Assembly (NCBI GenBank): GCA_029721435.1
Contig: CM056573.1
Span: forward strand, 49,388,501-49,452,500
Length of the DNA stretch: 64,000 bases
Origin: Gymnothorax reevesii
Taxonomy: Eukaryota > Chordata > Actinopteri > Anguilliformes > Muraenidae
Direction of reading: 5' to 3'
A model generated the notes under the pieces. It saw only the letters and a list, made by a program, of their open reading frames with translations. It had not been told where the DNA came from and did not search any database. Positions 34,670-45,799 of the stretch are shown here, piece by piece. Made by a program: the position numbers and the translations under genes. Position 1 is the first letter of the stretch. Each line of letters opens with the position of its first letter.

Positions 34670-35020
34670 GTGCAGAATGCTGCTGCTAGGGTTCTGACTA
34701 GGTCTAAGAAATGTGACCACATTGGCCCACTGCTCAAAAATCTTCATTGGCTGCCTGTCAAACTTAGAATAGAAAACAAAATTCTACTGCTAACTCACAA
34801 AGATTTAAATGACTTGGCCCCAGAATATCTTAGCGCTCCTCTCATTCCTTACTCCCCACCAAGATTACATCGTTCACGTGGTGCTGGAACCTTGAAAATT
34901 CTGAATATACCCAGAATTATTATTGGAGGAAGAGCATTTGCTTACAAAGCCCCAATTTTATGGAAAAATCTCCTGAGACAAATTCAGGCTTCAGACACAC
35001 TGTCTTCAAGAGTAGGCTGA
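34670..35020 (+). pseudogene. L2-type reverse transcriptase, C-terminal part
   Basis: The frame reads MQNAAARVLTRSKKCDHI, LLKNLHWLPVKLRIENKI and APEYLSAPLIPYSPPRLHRS, then RAFAYKAPILWKNLL. This is the conserved C-terminal region of L2-type LINE proteins. The same region occurs, reversed, at 54403-54723. Confidence 0.8.
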
Positions 35021-35079
35021 AAACCTAGCTCTTTTGTCAAGCCTATATTTAATTAACATATCATTAGTTATGAATATTT

Positions 35080-35500
35080 ATTGGGTTCTGGTGAGACTGA
35101 CAACTTCCTAGTTTCTTCTGGGTAGTATCACACGGTAACGGGAGCCACTGTTGAGTAAATCCATGCGGAACCGGTGGCACTGAGCATGCATTTACAGTGC
35201 CAGCGGGGCTAGTTACAGCCTTACTCACTGGGGAGGTCCATATGATATTGGTGGTAGTGTTAAGTAAATCCATGTGGAACCGGTGGCACTGAGCATACAT
35301 TAACGGTGCCAGTGGGGCTAGCTACAGCCTTACTCACTGGTGAGGTCCGTAAGGTACTGGTGGTAGTGCTAAGTAAATCCATGCGGAACCGGTGGCACTG
35401 AGCATACATTAACGGTGCCAGTGGGGCTAGCTACAGCCTTTGTCACCGGGAAGTTCGACATGGCACAGGTGGTGGCTGATAAGTAAATCCATGTGGTCTG
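35080..35500. repeat. Minisatellite of about 100-120 bp in the L2 3' UTR
   Basis: Four units contain GTAAATCCATG(C/T)GG at 35155, 35274, 35373 and 35483. The first three continue AACCGGTGGCACTGAGCAT and TTACAGCCTTAC or similar. The spacing varies (119, 99, 110 bases), with length changes in GGTAGTG-type segments. Confidence 0.82.
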
Positions 35501-35611
35501 GTATAAGCGTAAGGCCTCTGCGCTGCAATAAATGGCTGAAGGAGGGTTCACTGTTTCTAGACTAGTTGCTCCAGAACCGTAACCTGGTACTTGACACAGG
35601 ACAGCATTTTA

Positions 35612-37177
35612 CAGAGGGGGAAATAAGTATTTGACCCCTTGCTGATTTTGCAGGTTTTCCCACTTACAAAGAATGCAACGATCTATAATTTTGATCATAT
35701 ATAAATTCTAACAGTGAGAGACAGAATCACAAAGAAAATTCCAGAAAATCACATCATTTGAATTTATAAAAATTGATAACCATCTGATGAGGAAAAATAA
35801 GTATTTGACCCCTTACCAAACAGCAAGTATTCTGAGTCCCACAAGCCAGTTAGTCTTTCTTTAAGACACACCCCCAATACCAACTAATTATTTACATCAA
35901 ATACACCTGCCTCACCTCACTACCTGTATAAAAGACACCTGTCCACTCCCAAACAACCAGATTCCAACATCTCCACCATGGGCAAGACCAAAGAGCTGTC
36001 TAAGGACATCAGGGACAAGATTGTTGACCTACACAAGGCTGGGATGGGCTACAAGAGAATTGGAAAGCAACTTTGAGAGAAAAGATCAACTGTCGGTGCA
36101 GTTATCAGGAAATGGAAGTACCACCACACTGCCGCCAACCTCCCTCGGTCTGGGCCTCCATGCAAGGTCTCGCCTCGTGAGATGTCCCTGATCATGCGAA
36201 CGGTGAGGAATCACAAGGGGGGAACTGGTTGATGAACTGAAGGCAGCTGGGACCACAGTTACAAAAGAAACAGTTGTTAACACACTACGGGGTCATGGAT
36301 TGAAATCCTGCTGCAAGGTCCCCCTGCTCAAGAAGGCACATGTACAGGCCCGCCTGAAGTTCACCATTGACCACCTGGATGACTCCGAAGAGGCCTGGAA
36401 GAAGGTGATGTGGTCAGATGAGACCAAAATAGAACTTTCTGGGCTCAACTCAACTCGCCGTGTTTGGAGGGCAAAGAACACAGAGTAAAACCCAAAGAAC
36501 ACCATCCCCACCGTCAAGCACAGTGGTGCTTTTCAGCCAAAGGGACGGCGCAACTCCATTGCATTGAGGGGAGGATGGACGGGGCCATATACCGTGGAAT
36601 TCTGGACCAACAGCTCCTTCCCTCAGTGAGAGAGCTAAACATGGGTCGAGGATGGGTGTTTCAGCACGACAACTACCCTAAGCACACTGCCAAAGCAACA
36701 AAAGAGTGGCTGAAGAAGTAGTACATCAAGGGTCTGGAGTGGCTTAGCCAGTCTCCAGACCTGAATCCAATTGAAAATCTTTGGAGGGAGCTTAAAATTC
36801 GGGTTGCAAGGCGACAGCCTCGGGACCTGAATGATATGGAGGCTGTCTGCAGGGAGGAGTGGGCCAACATCCCTGCCAAAATGTGCACAGACCTTTTCAA
36901 CAACTATAAAAATTGTTTGACATCTGTGCTGGCCAATAATGGCTTTTCTACAAAATATGAACATGCTGTTTGTCCAGGGGGTCAGATACTTATTTTTGAC
37001 CAAGAATATGCAAATAAATTCCTAAAATGCATACAATGTCTTATTCCACTTTTTTGGTGATATTCTGTCACTCACTGTTAAAATAAACCTATCATTAAAA
37101 TTATAGACCGTAGCACTCTTTGTTAGTGGGCAAACCTGCAAAATTAGCAAGGGGTCAAATACTTATTTCCCCCACTG
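35612..37177 (+). mobile_element. Complete Tc1-like transposon (family D), decayed
   Basis: The ends are CAGAGGGGGAAATAAGTATT on the left and the complement of CAGTGGGGGAAATAAGTATT on the right, each next to TA (35610-35611, 37178-37179). Length 1566 bases, standard for Tc1. The plus-strand transposase is broken by stops. It is inserted in the L2 3' UTR, so it is younger than the L2. Confidence 0.92.
35978..37003 (+). pseudogene. Tc1-D transposase with stops and frameshifts
   Basis: Starts [20 protein letters not shown] with an HTH region. A TGA follows GKQL, and more stops follow GGTG. Catalytic-region motifs are visible: [11 protein letters not shown] (first Asp), [20 protein letters not shown] (second Asp) followed by a stop, and SQSPDLNPIENLWRELK (Glu). 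It ends with ANNGFSTKY. This is a DD34E family member that has lost its frame in at least four places. Confidence 0.88.
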
Positions 37178-38499
37178 TATGTAGTATGCAGTACTTTATC
37201 CAGAGCTTATCCCCCTTTTTTGTGTCTTTTTCTAAAGATCTTTTCCTTCTGGAACACTGAGTCCACGGTCCATTCAAGCTTTGCCCCGCACCATGGGGTC
37301 ACTGGCTGCTGCTGTCCTGATCTGGTCCTGGTCCAGTTCTGCTCCATCCTTGCCATGCCACTTCCTGGAGCTACAGATGCTGCTGCTTGGATCTTAATGA
37401 GTTTTAATGGACTTAAATTGAGCATTATCAGTTAGCTCGCCAGCGAAGGATGGGCTTCCCCACTATAGCAAGGTTCCACCTTCGATTTATTCCCACTGTC
37501 CTTTTTGCTTTGTAAAGCATCTGCATGACAGCCTGTCTATGAAAAGCGCTATACAAATAAAGCTGAATTGAACTGAACTTCTCGCAGGGATAACAGTACG
37601 CAGTATTTCACTCTTGAAAAGTATTCAAGAAAGTATCAAGTATTTCACTCCTGAAAATTATTTATGTAGCTAATGCTACATAAATACTTCCAGTCATTAA
37701 CAAGGAGTTGGGAACTCCTGAAAGCAAATGAGTGATAGACTAAGTATTTGAATATTAACAGCCATTGAATTCTTATTGAGATATAAACACCACTCAATTT
37801 AAAGCATTGAAATATTTTACCCAGAAAACGATCTATCTGAATTTATCTGTTCTGGGCCCGTATTCACAAAGCATCTTATCTTACCTCTAGGAGTACTCCT
37901 AAGTCACGCTAAAACATTTTATATAGGAGTAAAATCTTAAAAGTAATTCAAAAAGCCACTGAGAGCAACTTTTTGTTAAGAAAACTGGTAACTCTTAGAA
38001 TAGGAGTAGCTCTGAGATAGGTGGGAGTAATCTCCGTTGCTATGGCTGACGTCAATTCTCATGCACGAGTCTTGGGACAATGAGCACAGTGATTGGTTGT
38101 TTGGTGGCAGGGCGGCCCATTGAAAAAAAATATCCCACATACAACCCATGGAGGGAAAAAAAAGAGAAAATAGTCCAAGCGGCTGGTTTGTCCCATTAAA
38201 TAATGGCAGTTGCAACGGGTACGGCAGTTTTCCAATGCATTTCAAAGTAAAAGGTACGGCAGTCCCAATTTTAGATATTGCCCTAACCCTAACCCTAGCC
38301 TTAACCTTAAGGCTGGCGCTTAAAATGCCTCCACCTCCCCACCTTCGGGAGTGCAAAATCCCAATTTTATCGAATAAGGTACTGTAACGATCATAAGCGC
38401 CGTTTCTCTAGATTCTGCGTGAAATGACAAGTGCACCGCCTGTATGCGAATGTCGTATTGCTGCGCGATATTAGTCCTCTACCGGTGTATGCATATTAT

Positions 38500-38735
38500 A
38501 TTTCCTAAAAAGTAGGTCAAAGTAACCTGAATAGGGTACATGACACACCCTCTCCCCAAGATGCATCCACACACCAACTTTGATGTTCCTAGGTCATACG
38601 GTATTGAAGTTATGGAGCGGATACAAATGCGGACGGACGGACGTACGGAAGGACGGACGGGCGGAGTGCAATCCCATAGTCCCCTCCGTTTCCGGTAGGG
38701 AACTAATAACATGTAGAGCACTTTTGAAAATGCAC
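38500..38735. repeat. GGACGGAC-rich repeat inside the Harbinger element
   Basis: Contains TATTGAAGTTATGGAGCGG, then ACGGACGGACGTACGGAAGG and CCCCTCCGTTTCC. Its composition is like the other short repeats with ggac-rich cores at 22425, 47762 and 55740, but homology is not shown. Confidence 0.45.
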
Positions 38736-39019
38736 AGTACATGATCCCTGGATATCACGCTCCAGGCAAATAAACGTGCATAGGAAATAGATAATTGTAA
38801 AAACGTTAATAGAGTTATTAATGAAACGCGTCATTTGCCCCAATAATTAGCAACTTATTATCCGATGAGAATATATTGCGATCATTAAAATATCGAGCCG
38901 ATCAAGTTTGTTTGTCCTAAACGGTCATGGATGAAAGTTCAATAAAGATGCGAAAGCCCAACTAGAGCCACGACCAGTTATGCTGCTAGGCCAGTTGGTG
39001 CTGGAGCGAAAGCATGTAG

Positions 39020-39200
39020 CCTAATCAGCGGGAAATTTGGCTCTGGGGTGAACACCAAATCCAGGCGGTACGCGTGGGAGAATATCAGCCAACAGATCAT
39101 TGCTGCGTTACCCTCGGTGTCTCGGATGGCTGCAAGAAGCGGTGGTATGGGCTGCAGGGGAGATCCGAGATCCCAGCCTACAGGAAGGCATACTAAGCTT
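39020..39200 (+). pseudogene. Harbinger Myb-like (SANT) protein remnant
   Basis: Plus-strand pieces read KFGSGVNTKSRRYAWENISQ and, in a shifted frame, SDGCKKRWYGLQGRSEIPAY. The pattern of an N-terminal Trp-containing helix followed by KKRW resembles the Myb-like DNA-binding protein that partners Harbinger transposases. Heavily decayed. Confidence 0.5.
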
Positions 39201-39965
39201 GGTTTGTAATATATAGCCTATAGTTTAAATATGCATACAAAATATGACATAGACTGGTATTATGATAATCTATTAAATGTAACCCTCGCTCAATCGCGTA
39301 ATAAAATAATTCATGCATAGCAGGAGGAGGTACACCAAAGCTACTGTCCCCGAGCAAGTGGCGTTCCACAGCACATAATGTCAAATAATTGGCATAAGCT
39401 AAATCCGAGAGACATGCGTGGATCCTGGCCGTTTCGCAACAATGTCAAAAATATTGTATTCGGCATCAAATAGCCTACTATCTGGGTGTTGATGGAACAA
39501 ACTTTTTTCTGTTTCCAAATACCTCTTCATCTTGAGTCGGAAAAATAATTCGAATATGGGTCCTGTCAATTGCACCGATGCTACCGAGATGTTCATGAAT
39601 TGAAGTTTGATTCTGTATTGTTGGCGAATATCCATTAGAAACCGGATAAACTGTCGGGTGATATGGGTTTCACAGAATGATTGTTTGTTGAATTGCGCGA
39701 CTAACAGATGATTGTGAAATCCCTAAATCGTCCATATTGCAAAGTTGCATTTTTCTGGTGGCCAAGTCACAAAGTGTTGCCAAACATTTTATTTTGGGGC
39801 GTATTGGATTGTTTCTCATGGGTGGAGACATAATTCTGTCCATCACCACGTCAATAACAAATAAAATCCTTTCACAATCGATCCATTAGCTTTTCAACAA
39901 CTGCGCATCATTCAGAATTTCCAAGTCATTCCGTCTTTCAACAGCAGCAGCCATTTTCCGATTCT
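39193..39965 (-). pseudogene. Harbinger transposase remnant
   Basis: On the minus strand it starts MAAAVERRNDLEILND near 39950, has a stop soon after, and continues with LATRKMQLCNMDDLGISQSS, an HTH-like region, then IFDIVAKRPGSTHVSRI, which is the PGSxHDSR region of PIF/Harbinger DDE transposases with the Asp changed to Val. VERHLLGDSSFG follows, matching the conserved LLGDSGY region. Several stops, so inactive. Confidence 0.75.
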
Positions 39966-40550
39966 TTGTGAATAGGTTTTAGAGAGTTAGAGTCTTGACT
40001 ACTTTTAAGCTGTCCCAGACTTAAGAGCTACTTTTAGGCCCAAAATGCTTTGTGAATAACACTTAGTGAAAATAATTAGGAGTCCTAAATTTACGACTGA
40101 CACGCCCATTTTTTTTAGGAGTTCCTCCTAAATCCGGCAGTTTGGACCTACTTTTAGCACTAAGATCCTTTGTGAATACAGGTCCTGAATTGATCTCCTT
40201 ATATTAAAATATAAATTGTTTCACATGCAATTTCAAAAGCTGAATTTTGATGTTTCTTTTTCAATGTTGTCAAATTCAGATCCAAGCTTTATATTTCAGA
40301 GCTATAAATTCAGTCATGTTTAAACAACCCCAATTCCAAAATAGTTGGGACAAAGTGTAAATTGTGAGTAAAATCAAAATGCTATGAATTTCAAATCACA
40401 CCAGCCAGTAGCTTATTTTATTCACAGTAGAACAGAGATAACATAGCCAATGTTGAAACTGAGATTTCACAATTTTATCCACAAAATGAGCTTATTTCAA
40501 ATTTGATGGCTGCAACAGGTTCAAAAAAAGATGGGACAGGGGCTTGTTTA

Positions 40551-40723
40551 CCATGGTGTAGCATCCCCTCTTCTTTTTAACACAGAGCGGAGGCTTCTGG
40601 GCATTGAGGAGACAAGTTTCTTGAGTTTAGCCATTGGAATTTGATCCCACTCTTGTTTAAAACAGGCTACCAGCTGCCAGAGAGTTTTGGGTCTCCTTGA
40701 ATGGACTTTTCCTTTAACCCCTT
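40551..40723 (-). pseudogene. Tc1-A transposase, C-terminal part
   Basis: The minus frame continues GKVHSRRPKTLWQLVACFKQ, then MAKLKKLVSSMPRSLRSVLK, and ends RRGDATPW. It is separated from the N-terminal part by the TTAA insert. The frame joins exactly across the insert if one TTAA copy is removed (HII then KGKVHS). Confidence 0.85.
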
Positions 40724-42683
40724 TCTGCAGATGTAGATGCCCGCGTCTATAGACCTGCAAATTGGAAGTACGCTGTTACTGTACTCGATCACTAGATAGC
40801 ACCCCCGGATCAGTTATTGAATGTTCACAAGCAAGCAGACCTCGAACGCGGTTCTGAATACGGTGAAGTTCACTCCACTCCCTGTTTTTCGAGAGCTGCA
40901 TGAATTAAACTCCTCAGCTAAGCCTGATGTGCAAACTGGTCAGTATCCTTGCCCATAGTGTCGATTCAGCAGTTTGAAAAAACGATATCTTGACACAGAA
41001 AAAATCGTTATCCTTTGTAGCAACCAGTTTAGCCACAGTGAGCTAACAGTATTCCAATTAGTAGTTCATAAAAATCAGTTTTCTGAGGCAAAAAAATCGA
41101 CATGGTATTAATTCTCTCACATTCTATTGCCTATTACAGTTGTCCCATACAAAAAAAATTGTAGTTCCCTACCGTGGATTTACGCGTAGATTCCTTCATT
41201 GCCAAATCCAGCGCTTCCTTATATCCACCCGAGTACTGGCGTTGATAGCCAATCACTCAACCATACACTCAAGCTCTTCTGCGTAATTGTAGAGTTACAC
41301 TTCATGGCCTCCTGAAGTTTCCCTGATAACAATGTATTGAATGGCTCGTTTCTTATCCAATTCCCGAGTGTTTAAACATTTTAGAGTAAGTGAAACACAT
41401 TGATTGGACAAACACAGAGCGTACAAACCAATGCGTATCAGCATGCGCTGTTGTATCCTGTCTACGTTATGCACATTACGCGGCTAAAATAGACGGGATT
41501 TATAGAAAGTCGGTTCGCAAAACTGGCCTTGAAGTGTTCAGTTACATTACAGAATTTAAATGAGAACGATATTCTCAATTGGAATTATTTCGAATGAAAC
41601 AGGACCGGAGGGTTCTTGTTACTGGATACATCGCTCTCTATTTTATACACTCAATGTCTCTGGAGGAGGGATTCGCGAAAAAGGTCAGGCAGCTATTTTT
41701 GTTTGTTTTTTTTTTTCTGTTTCGGAATGTATATGTACTCAACTAAGTCGAATGTCGAGGTTTTTTTCCTGTTTAAAACGCGAACTGCCCGTGCATTTTG
41801 GTGTGGACCCCCGGTACGTTCATTGCACGTTTCTTTTGAATCGGGAGACGCAATGGATTTGATATTCCCTGAAAGTGGAGTGTTTGTTCAGTTAAAAAAA
41901 GGTATATTTCAGAATTCAGATATTACTGTGTTCGTGAGGTGTACTTGCTCCTTATAAGTGTTGAAATGGGTTCGTGAGCTTTGAAGAGGGGACTGGTAGC
42001 TTTCATTACAGGGTGAATGTTCTGACCGTTTAATTAGCAGTTTATTTAATGCGTGTTTGTGCTGGCTTTGAAGAGAAATGGCCAAAACTCTAAACTTTAT
42101 TATGGAGAAAAGGCACGTTCATATTTGGAGAGGTTACTGGTGACCATTGGTATTCAACTGCACTGATATTGATAAATTCATACTAAACTCAACCAGAAAA
42201 TCATTCGTTCATATTAAATTTCATGCCTTAAAGCTTTAATTGTGTTAAATACATGATTTTTTTAATGATTTGACAGCAAATCATTTTGAGACTTTGGGGA
42301 GACACTTGGGTAGCTGTATAATTTGGCTAATAGCATGTAGGTAATCTAGAATGTAATTTTGAAGATGAATTCTACTTGTGCTCAAGGAGTTTATGATACC
42401 AGAAATGTAAAGTTTTAAGCCCCAGCAGTTTTTCAATCGTCAGAATTATTTTTTTTGCAATTTCAATGGTGAATTCTCATGAAGATTTTTTATGTTTGCT
42501 GCTCATTTTCTCTACCAAAATCATGAAAATAAACTGAAATACAATGTAATTCTAAATGCTGTAAGTGTCTTTCCTGAATTGAGCCACATTTTTCCTCTTT
42601 GTGAAGCTTAAATCTTGAATTATACAGCATTAAAGTGGGTAACCCATAAATAGCCAAATTTGGCTTCTGCACAAAGGGGTTAA
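40724..42683. mobile_element. piggyBac-like TTAA insert in a Tc1 transposase gene
   Basis: TTAA flanks (40724-40727 and 42680-42683) enclose ends CCCCTTTCTGCAGA and, reverse-complemented, CCCCTTTGTGCAGA. The TTAA duplication and CCC-start fit piggyBac-type elements. No transposase is recognisable in 1.95 kb; the frame at 41560-41862 (plus) has no known domain. It is therefore non-autonomous, or a remnant. Confidence 0.78.
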
Positions 42684-43575
42684 TTATGTGCCAAATGTTC
42701 TCAGTCGGTGAAAGATCAGGACTGCTGGCAGGCCTGTTCAGCGCATGGATTCTACTACGAAGCCATGCTGTTGTAATAGCTGCAGTATGTGGTTTTGCAT
42801 TGTCCTGCTAAAATACACAAGGCCTTCCCTGGAATAGATGTCGTCTGGAGGGGAGCATATGTTGCTCTAAAACCTTTATATACCTTTCAGCATTCATGGT
42901 GCTTTTTAAAACATGCAAGTGTCCCACACCATATTCACTAATGCATAACCATACCATCAGAGATGCTGGCTTTTTAACTGAACGCTGGTAACAGGGGGGG
43001 TGGTCTTTCTCCTCTTTAGCCCGGAGGACATGACGCCCATGATTTCCAACAAGAATGTCAAATCTGGACTCGTCTAACCACAGGACACTTTGCTTCAATC
43101 CATTTTAAATGAGCCTTGGCCCACAGAACATGGCAGAGCTTCTGGATCATGCTCAACAATGGCTTCCTTTTTGCATGATAGAGTTTTAGGTGGATGGCAT
43201 GGCAAACTGTGTTACAGACAGTGGTTTCTTGAAGTATTCCTGGGCCCATTTAGTAATGTCAATTACAGAATCATGCCGGTGAGTGATGCAGTGGCGTCTG
43301 AGGACCCGAAGATCAAGGACATCCAGTGAAGGTCTTCGGCCTTGTCCCTTACGCACCAAGATTTTTCCAGTTTCTCTGAATCTATGCACTGTCGATGATG
43401 AGACCTTCAAAGCCTTTGCAATTTGACATTGAGGAAAATTGATTTTAAAGTATTCCACAATTTTTTTACGCAAACCTTCACAGGTTGGAGAGCCTCCGGC
43501 CATATTTACTTCGGAGAGACTCAGCCTCTCCAAGACATCCTTTTTAAAGCCAATCATGTTACACACCTGATGCAA
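42684..43575 (-). pseudogene. Tc1-A transposase, N-terminal and catalytic parts
   Basis: On the minus strand the N-terminal HTH region reads KKIVEYFKINFPQCQIAKAL and STVHRFRETGK, the linker includes RRPSLDVLDLRVLRRH, and the catalytic part has [15 protein letters not shown] (first Asp) and [18 protein letters not shown] stop follows GRPCVF where the second Asp region begins. SPDLSPTENIWHII (Glu) precedes the insert junction. Confidence 0.85.
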
Positions 43576-43994
43576 GTTAATGTAATTACTTGCTAAATGT
43601 TCTTTCAGCTGATTCTCATATATTAATTGCTTTTTCAGCCCTTTTTTTGCCTGTGTCCCAACTTTTCTGAGACCTGTTGCAGCCAGAAAATTTGAAATAA
43701 GCTCATTTTGTGGATAAAAATGTAAAATATCTCAGTTTCAACATTTGAAATGTTATGTTCTATTGTAAATAACGTATTGGCTCATATGATCTGAAAGTCT
43801 TTGCATTTTGATTTTATTCACAATTTACACTTCGTCCCAACCATTTCAGAATTGGGGTTGTACTTCAAGACTACAAATGCAATGACTGTTAAAATTCAAA
43901 TAATTTATGTCAATATTTGCTTCCATAGGATCTTTCTGAAGCAAAAAAAAAAACCACTATGCAGGCCAGGTGCAAGACACTACACTAAACTGCC

Positions 43995-44180
43995 TCCATT
44001 GTAGACTGGTCTCCAACTGAAAATGTGTGGCGCGTTATGAGGCGCAAGATATGACAGCAAAGACCTCAGAAAACTAAGCAGCTTCGGCATTATACCAAGC
44101 AAGAATAGGAGAAAAAATGCCACTTTCAACAATCACTGTACTCAGTTCCAGCTGCCGAGTGTTGGCAAAAGTGTTGTTGC
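43995..44180 (+). pseudogene. Tc1-A-like transposase fragment
   Basis: Reads [11 protein letters not shown] in one frame and SPTENVWRVMRRKI in another, then a stop and a decayed C-terminus. About 180 bases between a full Tc1-A copy and the SINE. Confidence 0.6.
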
Positions 44181-44348
44181 CGAGTGTTGGTGATGTTGCC
44201 TCAACCCCTTTTGGAATCTGTCGCAGGTATCACATGTAGAATAGGTTCATATTGACAAAAAGTTTTGTTGATTAAAGTTGATTAAAACATTACTCAATGA
44301 AGTGCTCAGTGAGTATACATTCTCCAACAACTAACTGAAAAATTACTT

Positions 44349-44832
44349 TTTTTTTTTAAAATTTGGCATCTCCAATCCCACCCGAATTTGGAATGCCCAA
44401 TTGGGGAACTATGTACAAAGCTTGCTCGTATGCGACCCCTTGCTGCCAACTCAGGATAGTGAAGACAGTTCACGGCTCTCCTCCGAAGCACGTACCTGTC
44501 AGCCACTGATTCTTATACACTCGCTGGTTGAATCTTCGCAAGTTCAGAGCGAGGGCGGAGGATACCCGGACATGCACCAAGCCGGAGTCTTCCTGACGAG
44601 CGCCCGTCTGGCCAACAGGAGGCGCTGGAGCAACGAACAAAGCTGTTATCGAAGACCCAAATCCGGCAGTCCCTTCCCAATTTGTAACCCTGTAGCGCGA
44701 TAGCCAATAGTGCGCTACTCTGAAAAAGCTGCCGACCCCTGCCGGTGGGTACGCCGAGGCTCGAACCCGCGACGTAGTGATCACCTCTGCACTGCAGCGC
44801 AGTGCCTTAACCGTGTGAGCCACCCGGCAGCC
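44349..44832 (-). mobile_element. tRNA-derived SINE, copy 2 with perfect 15-bp target duplication
   Basis: Reverse orientation. The poly-T at 44349-44357 is the A-tail, and the tRNA-like head ends at 44832 (CCGGCAG). The duplication ACTGAAAAATTACTT is perfect at 44334-44348 and 44833-44847. The A and B boxes are as in copy 1. The perfect duplication and close similarity to copy 1 suggest recent mobility. Confidence 0.93.
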
Positions 44833-45673
44833 ACTGAAAAATTACTTGATGAAAAACATAGAGAAAGCAAAATGGAATTTTGGAGCCACCTCCCAGTATA
44901 TTTTTTAATGTTTCAAGGTTAACAGGAACAAACAGTTCACATAAACGGAGAGGCTCCCATCGCATTGCAAGTGAAACAAATGAATATTCAAAACAAACAG
45001 AAAAAAGGAAACCAAGCAGAAAGAATGCCCTAATAAAAAAACATCAGAAGGGATCACAAGATAACAAAAAGAAGGGTTCTCTCAGCTTTTCTTGAATTGC
45101 CCCCCAGGGTCACACGATCAGATCCCACCCCCCAGGAAATAGTCATCAGACAGGACTTCAGACGCTGTTGCCCTCCCAGAACAGACTAACAGCTTTGACA
45201 GCAGGCCTTTGAGTTTGGAGTCCTGTCAAACAGCAGATGAGCAAGGAGTACATTAGTTCTAACCTCAATTTCAAGCAGATAAAAAAATTCTCACATAAAA
45301 TATTTGTATGGTTTGTTCTAAATTTAGGGAGACCCATGTGCAAAAGAAAGCACTCACCAGTTTCAGTTCACTTGTATCTGGTGTCAATCCATCTGTATTC
45401 AGTCTATACTTTTCTTCTGGGAAGTGAACCTGCAATATTCATATTACATTTTCGCTTGCTACTGCAGTCTGAATAAACGGCATGCAAGAAGTAGGAAACT
45501 ATGGTTCTCCAAGTGAATATACAACAATACTAACAATCCTTTCAGTACATCAACTAGCCATTCATCTCCAAACCAAAAGAGGACTTTTCGTACTCCCACT
45601 CAACATGGAAATCCTAGAATTTTGAATGTTTTACTTTTAACCACAATGCTTTTACTGACATAAGTTGTCTCAC

Positions 45674-45799
45674 CCAGAGCAAGAGGCAGCCAAAGGAGTA
45701 CATGTCACAGCTTAGAGAGGGAGACTGGCCTTGTCGCACCTCTGGAGCAACCAAGCTAAGTGAGCTCACCACCATACAACTGTCAGCAGCTCGCTGCTC
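45674..45799 (-). CDS. STK31: STK31 exon (kinase subdomains VIII-IX)
   Basis: Acceptor ATTTCAG and donor TGG|GTGAGA enclose 126 nt, phase 0. The protein begins EQRAADSCMVVSSLSLVAPE, where APE is the kinase activation-segment end, and closes with CDMYSFGCLLLW, the alpha-F helix with its conserved Asp and Gly. The previous exon ends FTKTA and the following one starts PLAVPD. The match to STK31 is close throughout. Confidence 0.92.

Larger units (their letters stand above)
32040..37578 (+). mobile_element. L2-type LINE with two insertions
   Basis: Recognisable parts in order: the end of an endonuclease domain (GDLNLHFEKADNSHP), decayed linker, reverse-transcriptase pieces (INSALISGFVPTSLK, SVLDLSAAFDTTD-like, [18 protein letters not shown]) and the C-terminus (34670-35020). 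The 3' UTR has a minisatellite and ends with GCGCTATACAAATAAAGCTGAATTGAA at 37578, a typical L2-like 3' end. Inserted in it are a hAT foldback (32685-33531) and a Tc1-like element (35612-37177). Stops and frameshifts throughout mean it is inactive. Confidence 0.8.
37854..40185. mobile_element. PIF/Harbinger DNA transposon, decayed
   Basis: The ends are GGGCCCGTATTCACAAAGCA and the complement of GGACCTGTATTCACAAAGGA. Length about 2.3 kb. It contains a minus-strand transposase remnant (39193-39965) and a plus-strand Myb-like remnant (about 39020-39200), the usual two-gene organisation. A repeat with runs of GGACGGAC lies at 38500-38735. The 3-bp duplication could not be fixed. Confidence 0.78.
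40325..43860 (-). mobile_element. Tc1-like transposon (family A) with a TTAA insert
   Basis: The ends are CAACCCCAATTCCAAAATAG and GGAATTGGGGTTG-type complement (43847-43860), with TA at 43861-43862. The minus-strand transposase is split by a 1.96-kb insert between TTAA copies at 40724 and 42680. Without it the element would be about 1.58 kb. Confidence 0.88.
26376..45673 (-). other. STK31: STK31 intron of about 19.3 kb filled with mobile elements
   Basis: Donor TGG|GTGAGA (45673) to acceptor CTTCAG (26376). It contains a LINE, an L2 with two insertions, a Harbinger element, two Tc1-like elements, a TTAA insert and a SINE. Segments 26380-27290, 27600-28770 and 30470-32040 hold no gene or named element, apart from an isolated TGTTTGGGCACTCCTTG at about 31048 that resembles a Tc1-like terminus. 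Confidence 0.7.

Noticed and set aside
38281..38310. CCCTAACCCTAACCCTAGCC telomere-like run
   Set aside because: Only about three units; short runs of this kind are common and say nothing about a telomere or fusion here.
44470..44823. 117-codon minus-strand frame
   Set aside because: It is entirely within the SINE; SINEs do not encode protein.
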